The notes beneath the pieces are model-generated. The model did not search any database. It saw nothing but the letters and a program-made list of their open reading frames with translations, and was not told where the DNA came from. Positions 38,601-47,504 of a stretch of DNA of 64,000 nucleotides are shown one piece after another. Location: positions 161,806,492 to 161,870,491 of the forward strand of contig OX638368.1 of NCBI GenBank assembly GCA_951812925.1. Direction: 5' to 3'. Position 1 is the stretch's first letter. Each line of letters begins with the position of its first letter. The position numbers and the translations under genes are program-made. The stretch comes from Calliopum simillimum. Its lineage: Eukaryota > Arthropoda > Insecta > Diptera > Lauxaniidae.

Positions 38601-40358
38601 AAATAAAGCTGTTCAAAGAGGAATAAAATGTTGCTATGCCAACGCTGCGTTTGATTTACTGAAAATTTTATATTAAACAGTCGCAGAATTCGAAAAACAA
38701 ACGTATTTAGACATTTCGTTTGTCCGCTTTCAGCAACATTTTATCAATTTTAACAAATTCCACAGACCACATTAACGAACTGTGTATCTTGATAAAAATA
38801 TACGTCGTTGCAAAAGGGCTTATTTCCATATAATTTCATAGAAATTTTTAGAGTTTGATACAAAAAGACGTATTTGGAATAGTCGCCCAAGAAACGTTTG
38901 ATATTTTTTATATGCCCCAGTCTATATAGGCGCTTACATACGTATACCATGGCAATAGACAGCAGTTTAAATTTCCAAATGGTGAAATAAGAGTGATTTC
39001 GAAACAAAAGGGCTTATTTCCAAATGTTTCAGAACAAAAGGGCTTATTTCCAAATGTTTTTTACATTTTGCAATCACTACAAATATATTAGAATAAAAAC
39101 TCACTATAACACTGGAGACATTAAAAAAAAATAAGTTACTGTAAATAGTACAATCATTTGGGAGAATTAAATTATGTCACCTGGAAAGTTTTGCGGGATT
39201 TTTGCAAATGAGTTATTTTATAGATTTCGATGTGCTCTTTCAGAATTTCAACTTTGCTACCTCGAATCGTGTTCGCTCGCGCCGCAATATTGGAAAAATG
39301 GCGTCCAAAATCAGATTTTTGCAAATATCTCTTTAACGGTAAAATTTGGAGTAAAATATTGTGGAGCACTATTGTAGCCTATAAAATAACCTTAGTATTG
39401 TTTTCGTACGACTTATAACTCAGGAGATATCCTAAATCAAAATTTGAAGAAAATTAGTAAATTGTGCCGGCCTCTTATGAGTAGGCACAGTGATATGTTG
39501 AGCTTAAAATTACGATAACTCATGAACGGGGAGTCGCACGTTTAAAGTAAAAATATCTATTTATAGGAAATTACTTGCACTACTAGCCTCATGTTGTTTT
39601 TTTTTCGTATGACCTATAGTTTAGGAGATATTTTTTCAACAAAACTAAAATTTCAAAAACAACATTTTTTTTCAAAATAACTCCAAAACGGTTCTTCCTA
39701 GAAAAAAAATTGTTCATGCATTTTGTAGAATTTTTAATTCCCTATAAGGGTCTCTTCGAACTGTTTTTCGTCAGACTTACCCTTCATGAGATATCGCGAC
39801 TACTATTTTCAGTTTTGAATGATTTTCAAGACGCAATATCTCATGAACGGTAGGTCGGACGAAAAAACAATTCAAAGAGACCCTTTTAGGGAATTGAACG
39901 TTCTACAAAATGCGAGAAAAATTTTTTTTCTTGAACGAACCGTTTTGGATATTTTGAAAAAAACAGTTTTTTCTAAATTTTTGGTTTTTTTTTTTCAGAA
40001 AATCAATGTGGAGAATCAGATCTACATATCGCCCCCTTCGCGCCTTAACTATGTAATAAGCAACTTGTTCCAGATTTTTTTTATCGAAAAAGCGTGGAAG
40101 GCTTCACTAAATGTAATGCCAAGTTTTTGCGAAAGTTTAAGAAAAATTTAGCTATGAACACGTTTAAGGGAGAACGAAAACGATTTGAAAACTTATGTAC
40201 ATATGTACATCTAGCTTTTAAGTATTTCTTACCGTTACAAGGACGATTCTGTTATGAAGTTTGTTATGTCGTTCGCAGAACTCTTTCAGCAATGAACGAT
40301 TATCCTCAAAGTCCGTTGGTGGTAGATGGGTGTTGTAAAAGTCTTCCCAATGTGTCAT
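26644..40358 (-). CDS. Ppcs: Phosphopantothenate-cysteine ligase, complete, five exons
   Basis: Exons on the minus strand are 40358-40233, 37112-36669, 29775-29590, 29015-28878 and 26688-26644 (42, 148, 62 and 46 codons, then 14 plus stop). All introns are phase 0 with GT-AG ends, giving 312 residues, about the length of human PPCS. The enzyme joins 4'-phosphopantothenate to cysteine, the second step of coenzyme A synthesis, in the cytosol. Visible signatures are SGGTTVPLE (43-51), [13 protein letters not shown] (55-67, with the substrate-loop Asn60), [10 protein letters not shown] (177-186) and SFKLETD (228-234). The tiny last exon encodes VQKHSEFI, matching the family's C-terminal LQSRHTAFI. 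The start is the Met of MTHWEDFY, the usual N-terminus. About 13 kb of intron is nearly all transposon. No frameshift or stop was seen in any exon. Confidence 0.93.
27270..27530 (-). repeat. tRNA-like (SINE-like) repeat, copy S1
   Basis: On the minus strand, CTTACGTATTAACACACAAAC leads into a tRNA-like head with GGTGCATCGGTCTAACGACTGG and a B-box-like GGTTCAACTCC (27390-27400), then GCCCAGGCCA and an AT-rich tail. It is inverted relative to S2 and S3. It may have been transcribed by RNA polymerase III originally. The T-arm pairing is poor, so it is not a working tRNA. Confidence 0.5.
27571..27815 (+). repeat. tRNA-like (SINE-like) repeat, copy S2 (5' truncated)
   Basis: It starts inside the tRNA-like head (CGGTCTAACGACTGGCAATG). 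B-box-like GGTTCAATTCC is at 27629-27639, followed by the shared tail to TTTGTCATAATTA. Confidence 0.5.
27905..28210 (+). repeat. tRNA-like (SINE-like) repeat, copy S3
   Basis: This is the fullest plus copy, from GGCTTACGTATTAACACAC through the tRNA-like head. B-box-like GGTTCAACTCC is at 28028-28038, and the tail ends TTTGTCATAATTA. Outside it, the S1 head and the S3 head share the same leader. Confidence 0.5.
28510..28635. repeat. 39-bp tandem repeat, ~3 copies
   Basis: The unit AATTCGGTAGGACATTTGTC + ATACCTATTTTTTAATTCG is repeated three times. The open frames across it are periodic 13-residue peptides and not genes. Confidence 0.7.
29234..29487. mobile_element. 254-bp MITE in Ppcs intron 3
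   Basis: The left end GTCGGGTTAAAACTACATTT, then AGACATCTACATTTTT, is mirrored by the right end, which closes GTTTTAACCCGAC. The inverted repeats are about 40 bp. It sits between Ppcs exons 4 and 3. Confidence 0.65.
30121..30749 (+). mobile_element. Dispersed repeat family D, copy 1 (short form)
   Basis: The start has a small hairpin (TACACCCTACACCCAGGGTA). It continues GTATATTCACTTTGTCCTTC and a CCATGTCCGTCTGTCTG tract. The end is a palindrome, TTTGGCCAGGCCAAA, 13 bases before CTAG at 30749. The hairpin followed by CTAG is Helitron-like, and the body shares GGGCGTGGCACCTCCC phrases with copies A-C. It lies in Ppcs intron 2. Confidence 0.55.
30985..31335 (+). repeat. Tc1-like relic, unfilled relative of 18858-20945
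   Basis: AAGTTCATGGTATAGACCTC, the AATATGATGGTTCAATATTA block, GAATAAAACAGAATATATG and TAAATATTAAGGGAGATTAG run without a break. In the sister copy the same blocks are separated by 1773 bp of Helitron-like DNA. The join is at 31085/31086. Confidence 0.7.
31401..32586. mobile_element. Foldback-type element with GGATCCGT repeats, ~1.19 kb
   Basis: The left end CCCAGTGTGCCAAACGGA is mirrored by the right end TCCGTTTTTGTGCACATTGGG. Both ends and the middle are packed with variants of AACGGATCCGTTTCGAA. TACAT occurs just outside both ends (31394-31398, 32587-32591), offset by two bases on the left, so a target duplication is possible but not clean. Inside are B-box-like sequences (31712-31722 minus, 32115-32125 plus). 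Confidence 0.6.
31705..31785 (-). repeat. tRNA-like sequence inside the foldback
   Basis: On the minus strand an A-box-like TAGCCTAGTAC (31775-31765) and a B-box-like GGTTCGCCTCC (31722-31712) are about 43 bases apart, with CCTGGGTTCGCCTCCCAG forming a good T-arm stem. It is a candidate tRNA pseudogene or SINE head, not a confident tRNA. Confidence 0.4.
32831..33043 (+). pseudogene. Mariner/Tc1-type transposase C-terminal fragment
   Basis: The frame reads [56 protein letters not shown] and a natural stop. It matches the conserved NPLDF-xW end of mariner/Tc1 DDE transposases. Upstream sequence is decayed. Confidence 0.65.
33176..36010 (-). pseudogene. Tc1-like transposase relic split by a 2-kb foldback
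   Basis: On the minus strand, 36010-35485 gives [17 protein letters not shown]-type phrases, [13 protein letters not shown] and [14 protein letters not shown]. 33448-33176 continues [20 protein letters not shown] and HTPKI. These are the catalytic-domain blocks of Tc1 transposases. Removing 33453-35480 and one ACTT restores one continuous frame across the junction apart from a point stop (TGA for Trp). Further stops and frameshifts make it dead. It lies in Ppcs intron 2. Confidence 0.72.
33453..35480. mobile_element. 2028-bp foldback transposon (near-perfect palindrome)
   Basis: Both ends read CACGGTGGTTTTTAAAAAAT inward. The arms of about 990 bp mirror each other around ~34466 with a spacer of roughly 50 bp. 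ACTT (33449-33452 and 35481-35484) is a 4-bp target duplication confirmed by the interrupted Tc1 frame. A terminal CAC and 4-bp duplication fit the CACTA/Mirage/Chapaev group best, but that is inference. The right arm has about 25 bp missing from the left arm. No transposase coding is seen. Confidence 0.8.
37452..37818. mobile_element. Hairpin MITE in Ppcs intron 1, ~365 bp
   Basis: The left arm (GGAGTATGGTCGTGGGGCG, GCGTTTACCGTT, TATCACAAAGTCATGGATTT, GTCGGACAAAAATTTTGGGG) is mirrored by the right arm around 37635. The loop is about 35 bp near GACGAGTCGGACACG. Confidence 0.65.
38217..38542. mobile_element. MITE with TA target, ~325 bp
   Basis: The ends GCTTAAACACAATTGGAGCG and CGCTCCAATTGTGTTTAAGC are perfect inverted repeats flanked by TA on both sides, continuing inward through TACGACGAATTTCG. 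This is a Tc1/mariner-type MITE. Confidence 0.7.
39140..39990. repeat. Dispersed repeat family E, copy 2, with internal palindrome
   Basis: It is related to 1940-2480. Between about 39650 and 39975 it folds back on itself around 39812 (CCAAAACGGTTCTTC, TTTTGTAGAA, GGGTCTCTTCGAA, CTCATGAA and their complements). The left part of the repeat has no right-hand partner. Confidence 0.55.
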
Positions 40359-41329
40359 GATTGCAATTTTTCCTTTTATATGTTCCTTTTTTGTTCTTTT
40401 TGTTGTTGTTTTAATACTTTTGTTTTTGCTAAAACTTTGTAGTTGTTTTCGTTGCCCACATTAAAGGAAACTGCGCCAGCTGCTACTACTCAACAAAGTG
40501 ATATTTTTGTATGCAAGTTTTTGCCTCCGGAAGCAAAATGGAAGTCTCTTGCGATTCTTTATCTCGGACTGTCGGTCTGCCACTCCGTCATTCAGCAAAA
40601 CAAAAGCGATTTTGAAGTGTCATAAGAATAGTTTTGAACAATAAATCCTTTTGTAGAGTGGTTGTTACCAAGCAGCTAAGTCTCGCAATACTCGCCCGCG
40701 ACAATGTCAAAGACAACGAACGATAAAGGAAGAAATAGTGACCGGAGCTGAATGAGGAGACACAATTTATAACATAACCAAAATCAATTACAGTAATTAA
40801 AAAAAATAATTTCAAGACTACAAGACGACGCGAACTGTAATATGTTTCTATTTTTATTTTCCTATTAAATTCAATAATTTTATTTATTTTTTAACAATGC
40901 ACTATCACTTATCTTCATTTATAATTTTTACTTCGTCATTTTATCCCTTTCAGACCTGAAAAAAATTTGTTTGCCGATTGGCATGAATTTTTCAACACTT
41001 GCTTATTTTGGCCTCAGATTCACGGGAAAAATATTTAAGAAAATATTTGTCCAAAGCATCCTGAGAAAAGGACCTAACACGTTTGTATAACTTAGGTCTT
41101 TACGTGTAAGAAAACCAATTTTTTTCACTGGTTTTGAAAGTAAATATTTTATTCATGAATTAATGCGTTATTCTTAAATTAATAAGTTTTTCATGTTAAA
41201 TAAAACAAACTTAAAAAAAATACAAGGACTTTCTTTGCTTTTAATAAAAAAGTAGTAATAATTAAGATTTACTAAATTTCAATATGAAATATAACGAAAA
41301 ACTTTGAATTTTTATTGTGTGTTATATGC

Positions 41330-42985
41330 CTTGAAACAATCCTTATCTTTCATGATGCAAATATTTACTTTGCACTTTTCGCATCGAGCTCTTGTCATGC
41401 TGGTACAATTTTAGTTTCTGCACTTTCTAGGGTTAGTATCCACAAATTCAGGCCAATGATCGTATGTGCAGAATAAAACTTTTAATGTTAATAAGGATAC
41501 TAAGTAAATGAAAAGTACGATTTTACATATCTGTGGACTTTTGACAGAACAACTTAAGTCGAGATAAGACAATTCTCTAGGATTTCATTCCTAAATATAA
41601 ATTTAAATTCGCTTCTATTGGTGTAGTCGCCATGTCTCTATGATTTCTTGTTCCAGAGGTATAAGGGTGTCCCATAGTTCACGCAAGATTTGAACTTAGT
41701 GCCATTCGTGCGGTGAAGTGTTATGAACAAAAAGAAAAAAATAATTTGACGGCTGATACTTTAAGATATGTAAGTAAAAATGTACGGAAAGAAGAGATTC
41801 AACTCTGCATCAATGAAACTGAGCCACATTATTGAAAAGAAGTTAATCAGTTTTTAGACTCTCCTGAAAAGTAACCAATTTCGAGTTAAGTTGTTTTGTC
41901 AAAAGTCCGCAAACATGTATGCCTGTCAAAACGTATATCATCTGGGGCATTATGTGGGCGGTACTTGGATCCATAATATCTTTAATCCACTTCAACATGA
42001 GGTGGTTGTTGTGGAATTGAGCCTTTATAGCTGCACGAAACTTGACCGATTTCAAGTTTAAATTTCAAGAAATCATTAATTTCTTTTGTAGGTATACCAG
42101 CTTTGGAAGCATCTCTTTTATATTCCATCCATGCATTGTAGATACTTAGGTCAAGGAAATGAAGAAATACTTTCACTGGGCATTTCTTTGCTTTAATTTT
42201 GGTGCGATAGTATTCCACCATTTGGTCGGCGATATCAACACCGCCCATATAAGCATTGTAGTTATGAAACACAGCTGGTATTGGCACTGGTACATGTTTT
42301 TTCAAACTTTTGATCCAGCGATTCACCGTTCCCATTGGTTCCTTGCCGCACTTAGAGGAAACAACAGTGACACATTTTGTGTCCCACCCCATTTTACAGC
42401 TACGAACTCGTTGTATACAAATTGGTGCATATCACCACGGCTCATTTCCCTTAGGAAAAATAAGTCTTTCCCCAAATGGTTGGCCATTATTGTACCAGTG
42501 GCTATACAACCCATTTCTAACAATTTTTCCATGAGTGGAACAGTGGTGAAGGATCTGTCAAAGTATAGACGACTTTATTGCGGTAAAAACGTGGTCAATC
42601 GAATAATGATTGATGGCCTGTGTCCGAGCCCGCAATCTATGAATGTTCCAGCTCCTTGAAAATTTCAAAATCTACTACCATTCCGTTTGAAGACAAGATT
42701 TTTTAATCCAACCGGTCAAGGTTTTGTCCTAATGACTTGCCGTACAGGGCTCCTGCCGGTAAACGGGATCATCTGCTCATCAATGGATTAACTATGTAGT
42801 AACCAACTATGTAGTACCACCCTTAACAATACTGTCGCATATTGTTCCACCAAAGCAAAACTTTTCGGTAACCAAGTGTCGTCATTGTCATCGTCAACAT
42901 CACCAAAATCGATATCTGAATCTTTAACAATATCTAGAACTTCTTGGAGATCAGCAGGGTCTTCCAAATTGTAGTTTTTTCGGCC
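41330..42985 (-). pseudogene. piggyBac-type transposase pseudogene
   Basis: Reading downstream on the minus strand: an acidic N-terminal block (DIDFGDVDDDNDDTW, near 42910), SIDEQMIPFTGR (near 42780), FDRSFTTVPLMEKLLEMG (near 42550), FHNYNAYMGGVDIADQM (near 42240), then a C-terminal cysteine cluster (CEKCKVNICIMKDKDC, near 41380). These are the family's conserved order. There are frameshifts near 42380, stops, an internal deletion before SIDEQM, and a MITE insertion before the cysteine cluster. It is not functional. Confidence 0.75.
41524..41919. mobile_element. ~396-bp MITE nested in the piggyBac element
   Basis: The left end CATATCTGTGGACTTTTGAC, then AGAACAACTTAAGTCGA, is mirrored by the right end TCGAGTTAAGTTGTTTTGTC, then AAAAGTCCGC. 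TA flanks both ends. A second copy lies inverted at about 54600-54846. Confidence 0.6.
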
Positions 42986-43422
42986 TTTTAAACAGATAAC
43001 ACAAACGGGTGTTAAAATTAAAATGTGCCGTTAAACCTAAGTAACACGATTGTGTTATCTTAATTTAATTTAAAAAAATTATTTAGAAGAAAAGCACACA
43101 TTGCAACGGTTAACATATCAAATAATGGAACAAAAAACATTTAAAACTTTTAATTCGAAAACGCACAAAAAAACTATTAAGAAAAATTTTTTTTCATACA
43201 TACCAATCGGCATTGTAATGCGCACTATGAAGCTCTTCACAAAACTAACATGTTTCACGATCAAAACTGTTAATATTTGTTTTGTTTTCTTTCCAAATTG
43301 CAAGAAAAGGACTTGCTACAATCACTGTTTTTAGGTTTTTAGACGTAAATTAAAATTTGAAGTTTTTATGACGCGTTTAAGTTAGATAACACGAACGTAT
43401 ACTGGGGGTCTGAAAGGGTTAT

Positions 43423-45240
43423 GAACACAGATCCTTTTTCAGTTAGTAAGAATACAATAAATTAATATACACATAAACACTGAATACAATGTACACTACA
43501 CATCCACGACTACTCCGACCGCAACAGAATTTAGGAATACTTTCTCAATTAAATCTTGCATTTTTCGGAACTTACCATTCAAGTGGTTTCTTGGCAAAGT
43601 GCGAACTCACACGAAGGGCACGGGCACGTGGAGCACGTCAAATTTGTAGGCAAACGGAGGGAAATGAAAGCACCACTTCCCCCCGATTGTCCTTCGTGTG
43701 AGTTTGACAAACTAAATTAAAATAGCTTGGCATCACTTTAAAGATGCCATACCATTCTGAACCGAAGGTTGCCATCAGTAGTTGTGCAATTATTGGAATC
43801 AAGTCGTTTAGTTGCAACAATTTATCATTTCACTTTGAATTGTTTCACACAGCGGTTTGTTTTGGTCTAATCTTCCTGGATTGTTGGAAATAAAACAAGT
43901 TCACAAATTCCAGAATAAACGAAGCGTGTTGAAGTCATAGAAACGTTTTGTTATTTGGCGTTACTACCGGGCAGGGGGTCAAAATTGGGTTACGTGATAT
44001 GTAGTCGATAGTAAAAATGTAATCCTTACATTTCAATGATAACATATCCCACAACTTAAGCTGTGAAATAGATATGGAATTATCAAAACCGATAAATAAT
44101 TCTGTAGCAACTGCTTGTTATTTTCCTCTGAAATTCTCACATAAAATTTGTTCTCAACATTTTCACCTCGGATTTCATTTCCCCAAAATTTCTCCACGGG
44201 TAATATTTTATATCAATCTGGCAGTTCTGGTTCGTTCGTAGTTTTAGGAGCTGTTTAGAAAATGAAACTGGTGTGTCAGTATTGGTATCGAATTTTGGAT
44301 AAAGGCACTTTTTAGACAAAAAAGTACTGAAACTTTTATATATTGAACAAAAAATAAGCTATAAGTGTTTGGCCATAAAATATAAGTTTTTGGCATTGTA
44401 AATAAACTAATGCAAGGACGGATAACCCTTTCAGACCCAGACTACACGAAATAGCTATTAGTTCGTAAAGCCTGATCCTTAAGCTAGTTAAAAATCGGCT
44501 ATACCATGCGGTTGATAATAGTCATATGAGTATCTTCGGATTCGGTACAATTTTACTGACACTATGTATTAGCGCTGAAACAGACAAACAGACAGAGCTT
44601 TATCGAAAAATAATTATCCAAGAGAAAAATTTAAAAGTTGCCGCATAGAGTGTGTTTAAAAAAAATCCATTTATCCTAAATTTCTTCCCTTAGAGGCAGA
44701 AGCAAAGTTGGAATTCAATAGGATGCCATCTCTGCAATTAAGTACGAAATAAGATCGTTTAAATGGTGGCCTCCAGCCATCCATTACTTTTCTCAATGTT
44801 TAAATAAGTGTGACTCACGGGACATTCTTTTACATTTAAATACTTAATGTAGAATTTTATCTAAACTACTGCTGCTTTATGCATTTTTCTTTTTATGTTA
44901 CAATTGAAGCACGATGTACCGCGGTACATTTAAGAAAAAAACAAAAAATGATATTGCGATTTGTTGATGAATCAAAACATAAGTGATATTTAAAGCAAAA
45001 AATAAAAAACAATTTAATAATGTCAACAGCTCCAAGCTCATCCTAGTCTACCTCGATTCCACTGGGAAGCGGTTTGTTATTCTGTGCACAACAGCTTTCC
45101 TGTAATGTGGACAATTTCGAGTTAGATGTTTTTTGTTAAACATTCAGAAACAGATAAGACTAGTGGGTAGATAAAAATATATTTTTTTTTTAAATTTGGT
45201 TATTAATACAGTTCTATTCTATTGTTTTCAAATAAAATAT
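43423..45240. other. Stretch between elements, little recognised
   Basis: It contains one piggyBac-like end (near 44427) and otherwise unrecognised AT-rich DNA. Short open frames near 43489-43820 show no splice or family support. Confidence 0.4.
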
Positions 45241-45249
45241 TAGGGGAAT

Positions 45250-45934
45250 GTATCCGGGTATGAGACAGTCGATTTTTTCTATGATGTAAAATTAATATAG
45301 CCAATCTGACTACTGTCGAACTATCCTCTTACTATGGCCAAGTTTTTAAGCCAACACCGAAGTGAAAAGATCTATTGCTTATTTAAGTTATACACCTCAG
45401 GTCGCAACTCGACTGTAAAAAGTTTTTTAAGATCTGTTTCAAAGTGTTATATTTTGGATTTAATCAACTGGAAATGGGAAGTGTCATGCGTTAGCATTTA
45501 GTGTTTTACATCTACTTTGTGATACGATGTGGGTTTGTGCAAATATAAATGGTTAAAACATTCTTTTTTATGGCTTTTCTTAAAAAGTGTCACGTAGTCG
45601 GGTATGAGACACTTTTTTTCGAACCCAAATCGTGTGCAACTGTAAAATATCGACATGTATGTAATGATACATGAATCAAGATTTGTATTTACGTACAGTT
45701 ATTTCGTATTTTCTAATTTTAATTGCTTTTTTGAAGGTGCCTCAAATCCGGATACAAAATTTGTAACGATATGGAGATTTTTTCTTTCGTATCAAAATCT
45801 AGTGCAACTATCAAATATCAATATTAATGTAACGAAAAATGAATAAAAGTTTGTGCTAATACACAGTCATGGGGTTTTTATTTCATATTTTCCGATGTTC
45901 ATTGCATTTTTCTAGGTGTCTCATACCCGGATAC
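45250..45934. mobile_element. MITE with GTATCCGGGTATGAGACA ends, ~685 bp
   Basis: GTATCCGGGTATGAGACA (45250-45267) and its reverse complement (45917-45934) form the ends. One internal direct motif (CGGGTATGAGACA, 45599-45611) and a degenerate inverted one (near 45736-45755) repeat the pattern. Confidence 0.6.
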
Positions 45935-47504
45935 AAATTTTAAAATTGCGAAAAACTTTTACTTAGAAAATTGGCCATAACTTTTGCATGTGATGAAATA
46001 ACTTAACTTGCTACTCCTTTTAAGAAAAAGTTGTGTGCACTTCTTACCTTTTGAACGATATATAAACGGTTTGACCAGTAAAAAGTTATAGCTCAGAAAC
46101 AAAACCCGTTTACATTCCGTAAACAATTTTAAGACTTCAATATCTGATTTTTATGGCTTGGATTTTATTATATACAATATCATATAAAACGTATATACTA
46201 AAGTTTACAGGTAACAAATATATATTTTTAATAATATCACAGCCTTGAGGCTAAATTGTAAATGTGGTTAATGAAATACTTCCAACAAAATTAAATTTAA
46301 GCTTAACATCTATTAAAATAACCAACATTTATACATTTACCCCATTGTTAGCAAATAATGACCTCCTCAGCGCTCTGAAGCCACTCTGAAGAAACGGATT
46401 TTATGTCAAGTTTAAATGTACACGTGCAATCATTTCCGATCTGCGATCGAATTGCAATTTTTGCAAGACTTAAGAGCGCCTAGGTAGTCGTCGTTTATTA
46501 ATACTAGGATTATAACATATTTCAGTTTCTCAATTACAAAAGAATGTCATAAGTTTGCTCAGCTTTTATGATTGACGATTTCGCCGGTTTTGTCATTGTG
46601 TTAGCCTCATGTTCCCCAGAAGATTTCAAACCATATGGTTCTTACGTGTTGAGCCTTGACCATGTTACCGCAAAAATAACTAACCCACACGATATCAGAT
46701 TTTAATCTTTTTAAAGTCTCGATATGCATATTTTCTTCAAAATGCAGAGATAATAAAAAAACCCTTCACTGTTAAATTAGATTTTGGTCTGTTAAAACTT
46801 TTTGACATTTAAGGTTTCAATGTGTAAGCACGTATTTATTTAAATTTTTGAAATATACTTATAAGCCATTGTGGCAATAGGGCGTTTCCACCGGCGATTT
46901 ATGAGGTGACAGCCGTAACTCAACTCATTCATCATTAAATGTCAAATAAATCTGGAAATGCACTATAAGAAACGTTTGCAATTTGATCTTCAGTCGACTT
47001 CCACAATAATGGTATTAACTTAAATTTACGCAGTATTTTTTACTAAGTTATAATATTAACTTTTGTCACTACAACTTGTAGGTAACTCCTTAATTATGAT
47101 TTTTGGGATATTCATCTCATATCAAAGTTCTCTTAAAAGGCACCATTGCGAAGTTATAAAAAAAAAACAGAGCTAGTAAAGTCCAAAATCAGTATAAATT
47201 CAAATTTCCAAAAATCTTAAAATTGAGTTATCTCAAAACTAGCAAATTTGAGTTACCTAGTGGTAATATTGAGGTGACGATATGATTACTAAATTTATGT
47301 ACAGGCAAAAACTCGGTTTAATACTTAATTTTTAAATGGAACAAAGCAATTTTATCTGTCAATCGGTCTCCACAGATCGTTGAAATTGTATGGCATACTA
47401 TGTATGTTATTTCTTAAGTATTGTGTTATCGTTGGGAATTTTCTGTTTACATTAAAATAAAAATTGCAATTAATGCAATGATCAGTAATTAACTTGATTC
47501 ACTT
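45935..47504. other. AT-rich stretch downstream of the membrane-protein gene
   Basis: No exon or repeat end could be supported. The 3' UTR of the minus-strand gene must begin at 47504, but no clear AATAAA was found close by. Confidence 0.4.

Larger units (their letters stand above)
40941..43422 (-). mobile_element. Decayed piggyBac-family transposon
   Basis: The ends CCCTTTCAGACC (from 40945) and GGTCTGAAAGGG (to 43418) are inverted repeats. Each is flanked by TTAT (40941-40944, 43419-43422) instead of the usual TTAA. The minus strand inside encodes broken piggyBac transposase. A ~396-bp element is nested within (41524-41919). A third end-like sequence, CCCTTTCAGACCCAG, lies alone near 44427. 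Confidence 0.75.

Noticed and set aside
40375..40382. ATATAAAA as a TATA box for Ppcs
   Set aside because: It lies only about 20 bases before the start codon, which leaves almost no 5' UTR. It is more likely AT-rich leader sequence.
43489..43820. Open frames on both strands near 43.6 kb
   Set aside because: There is no family resemblance and no flanking splice sites that would join them to the neighbouring genes.
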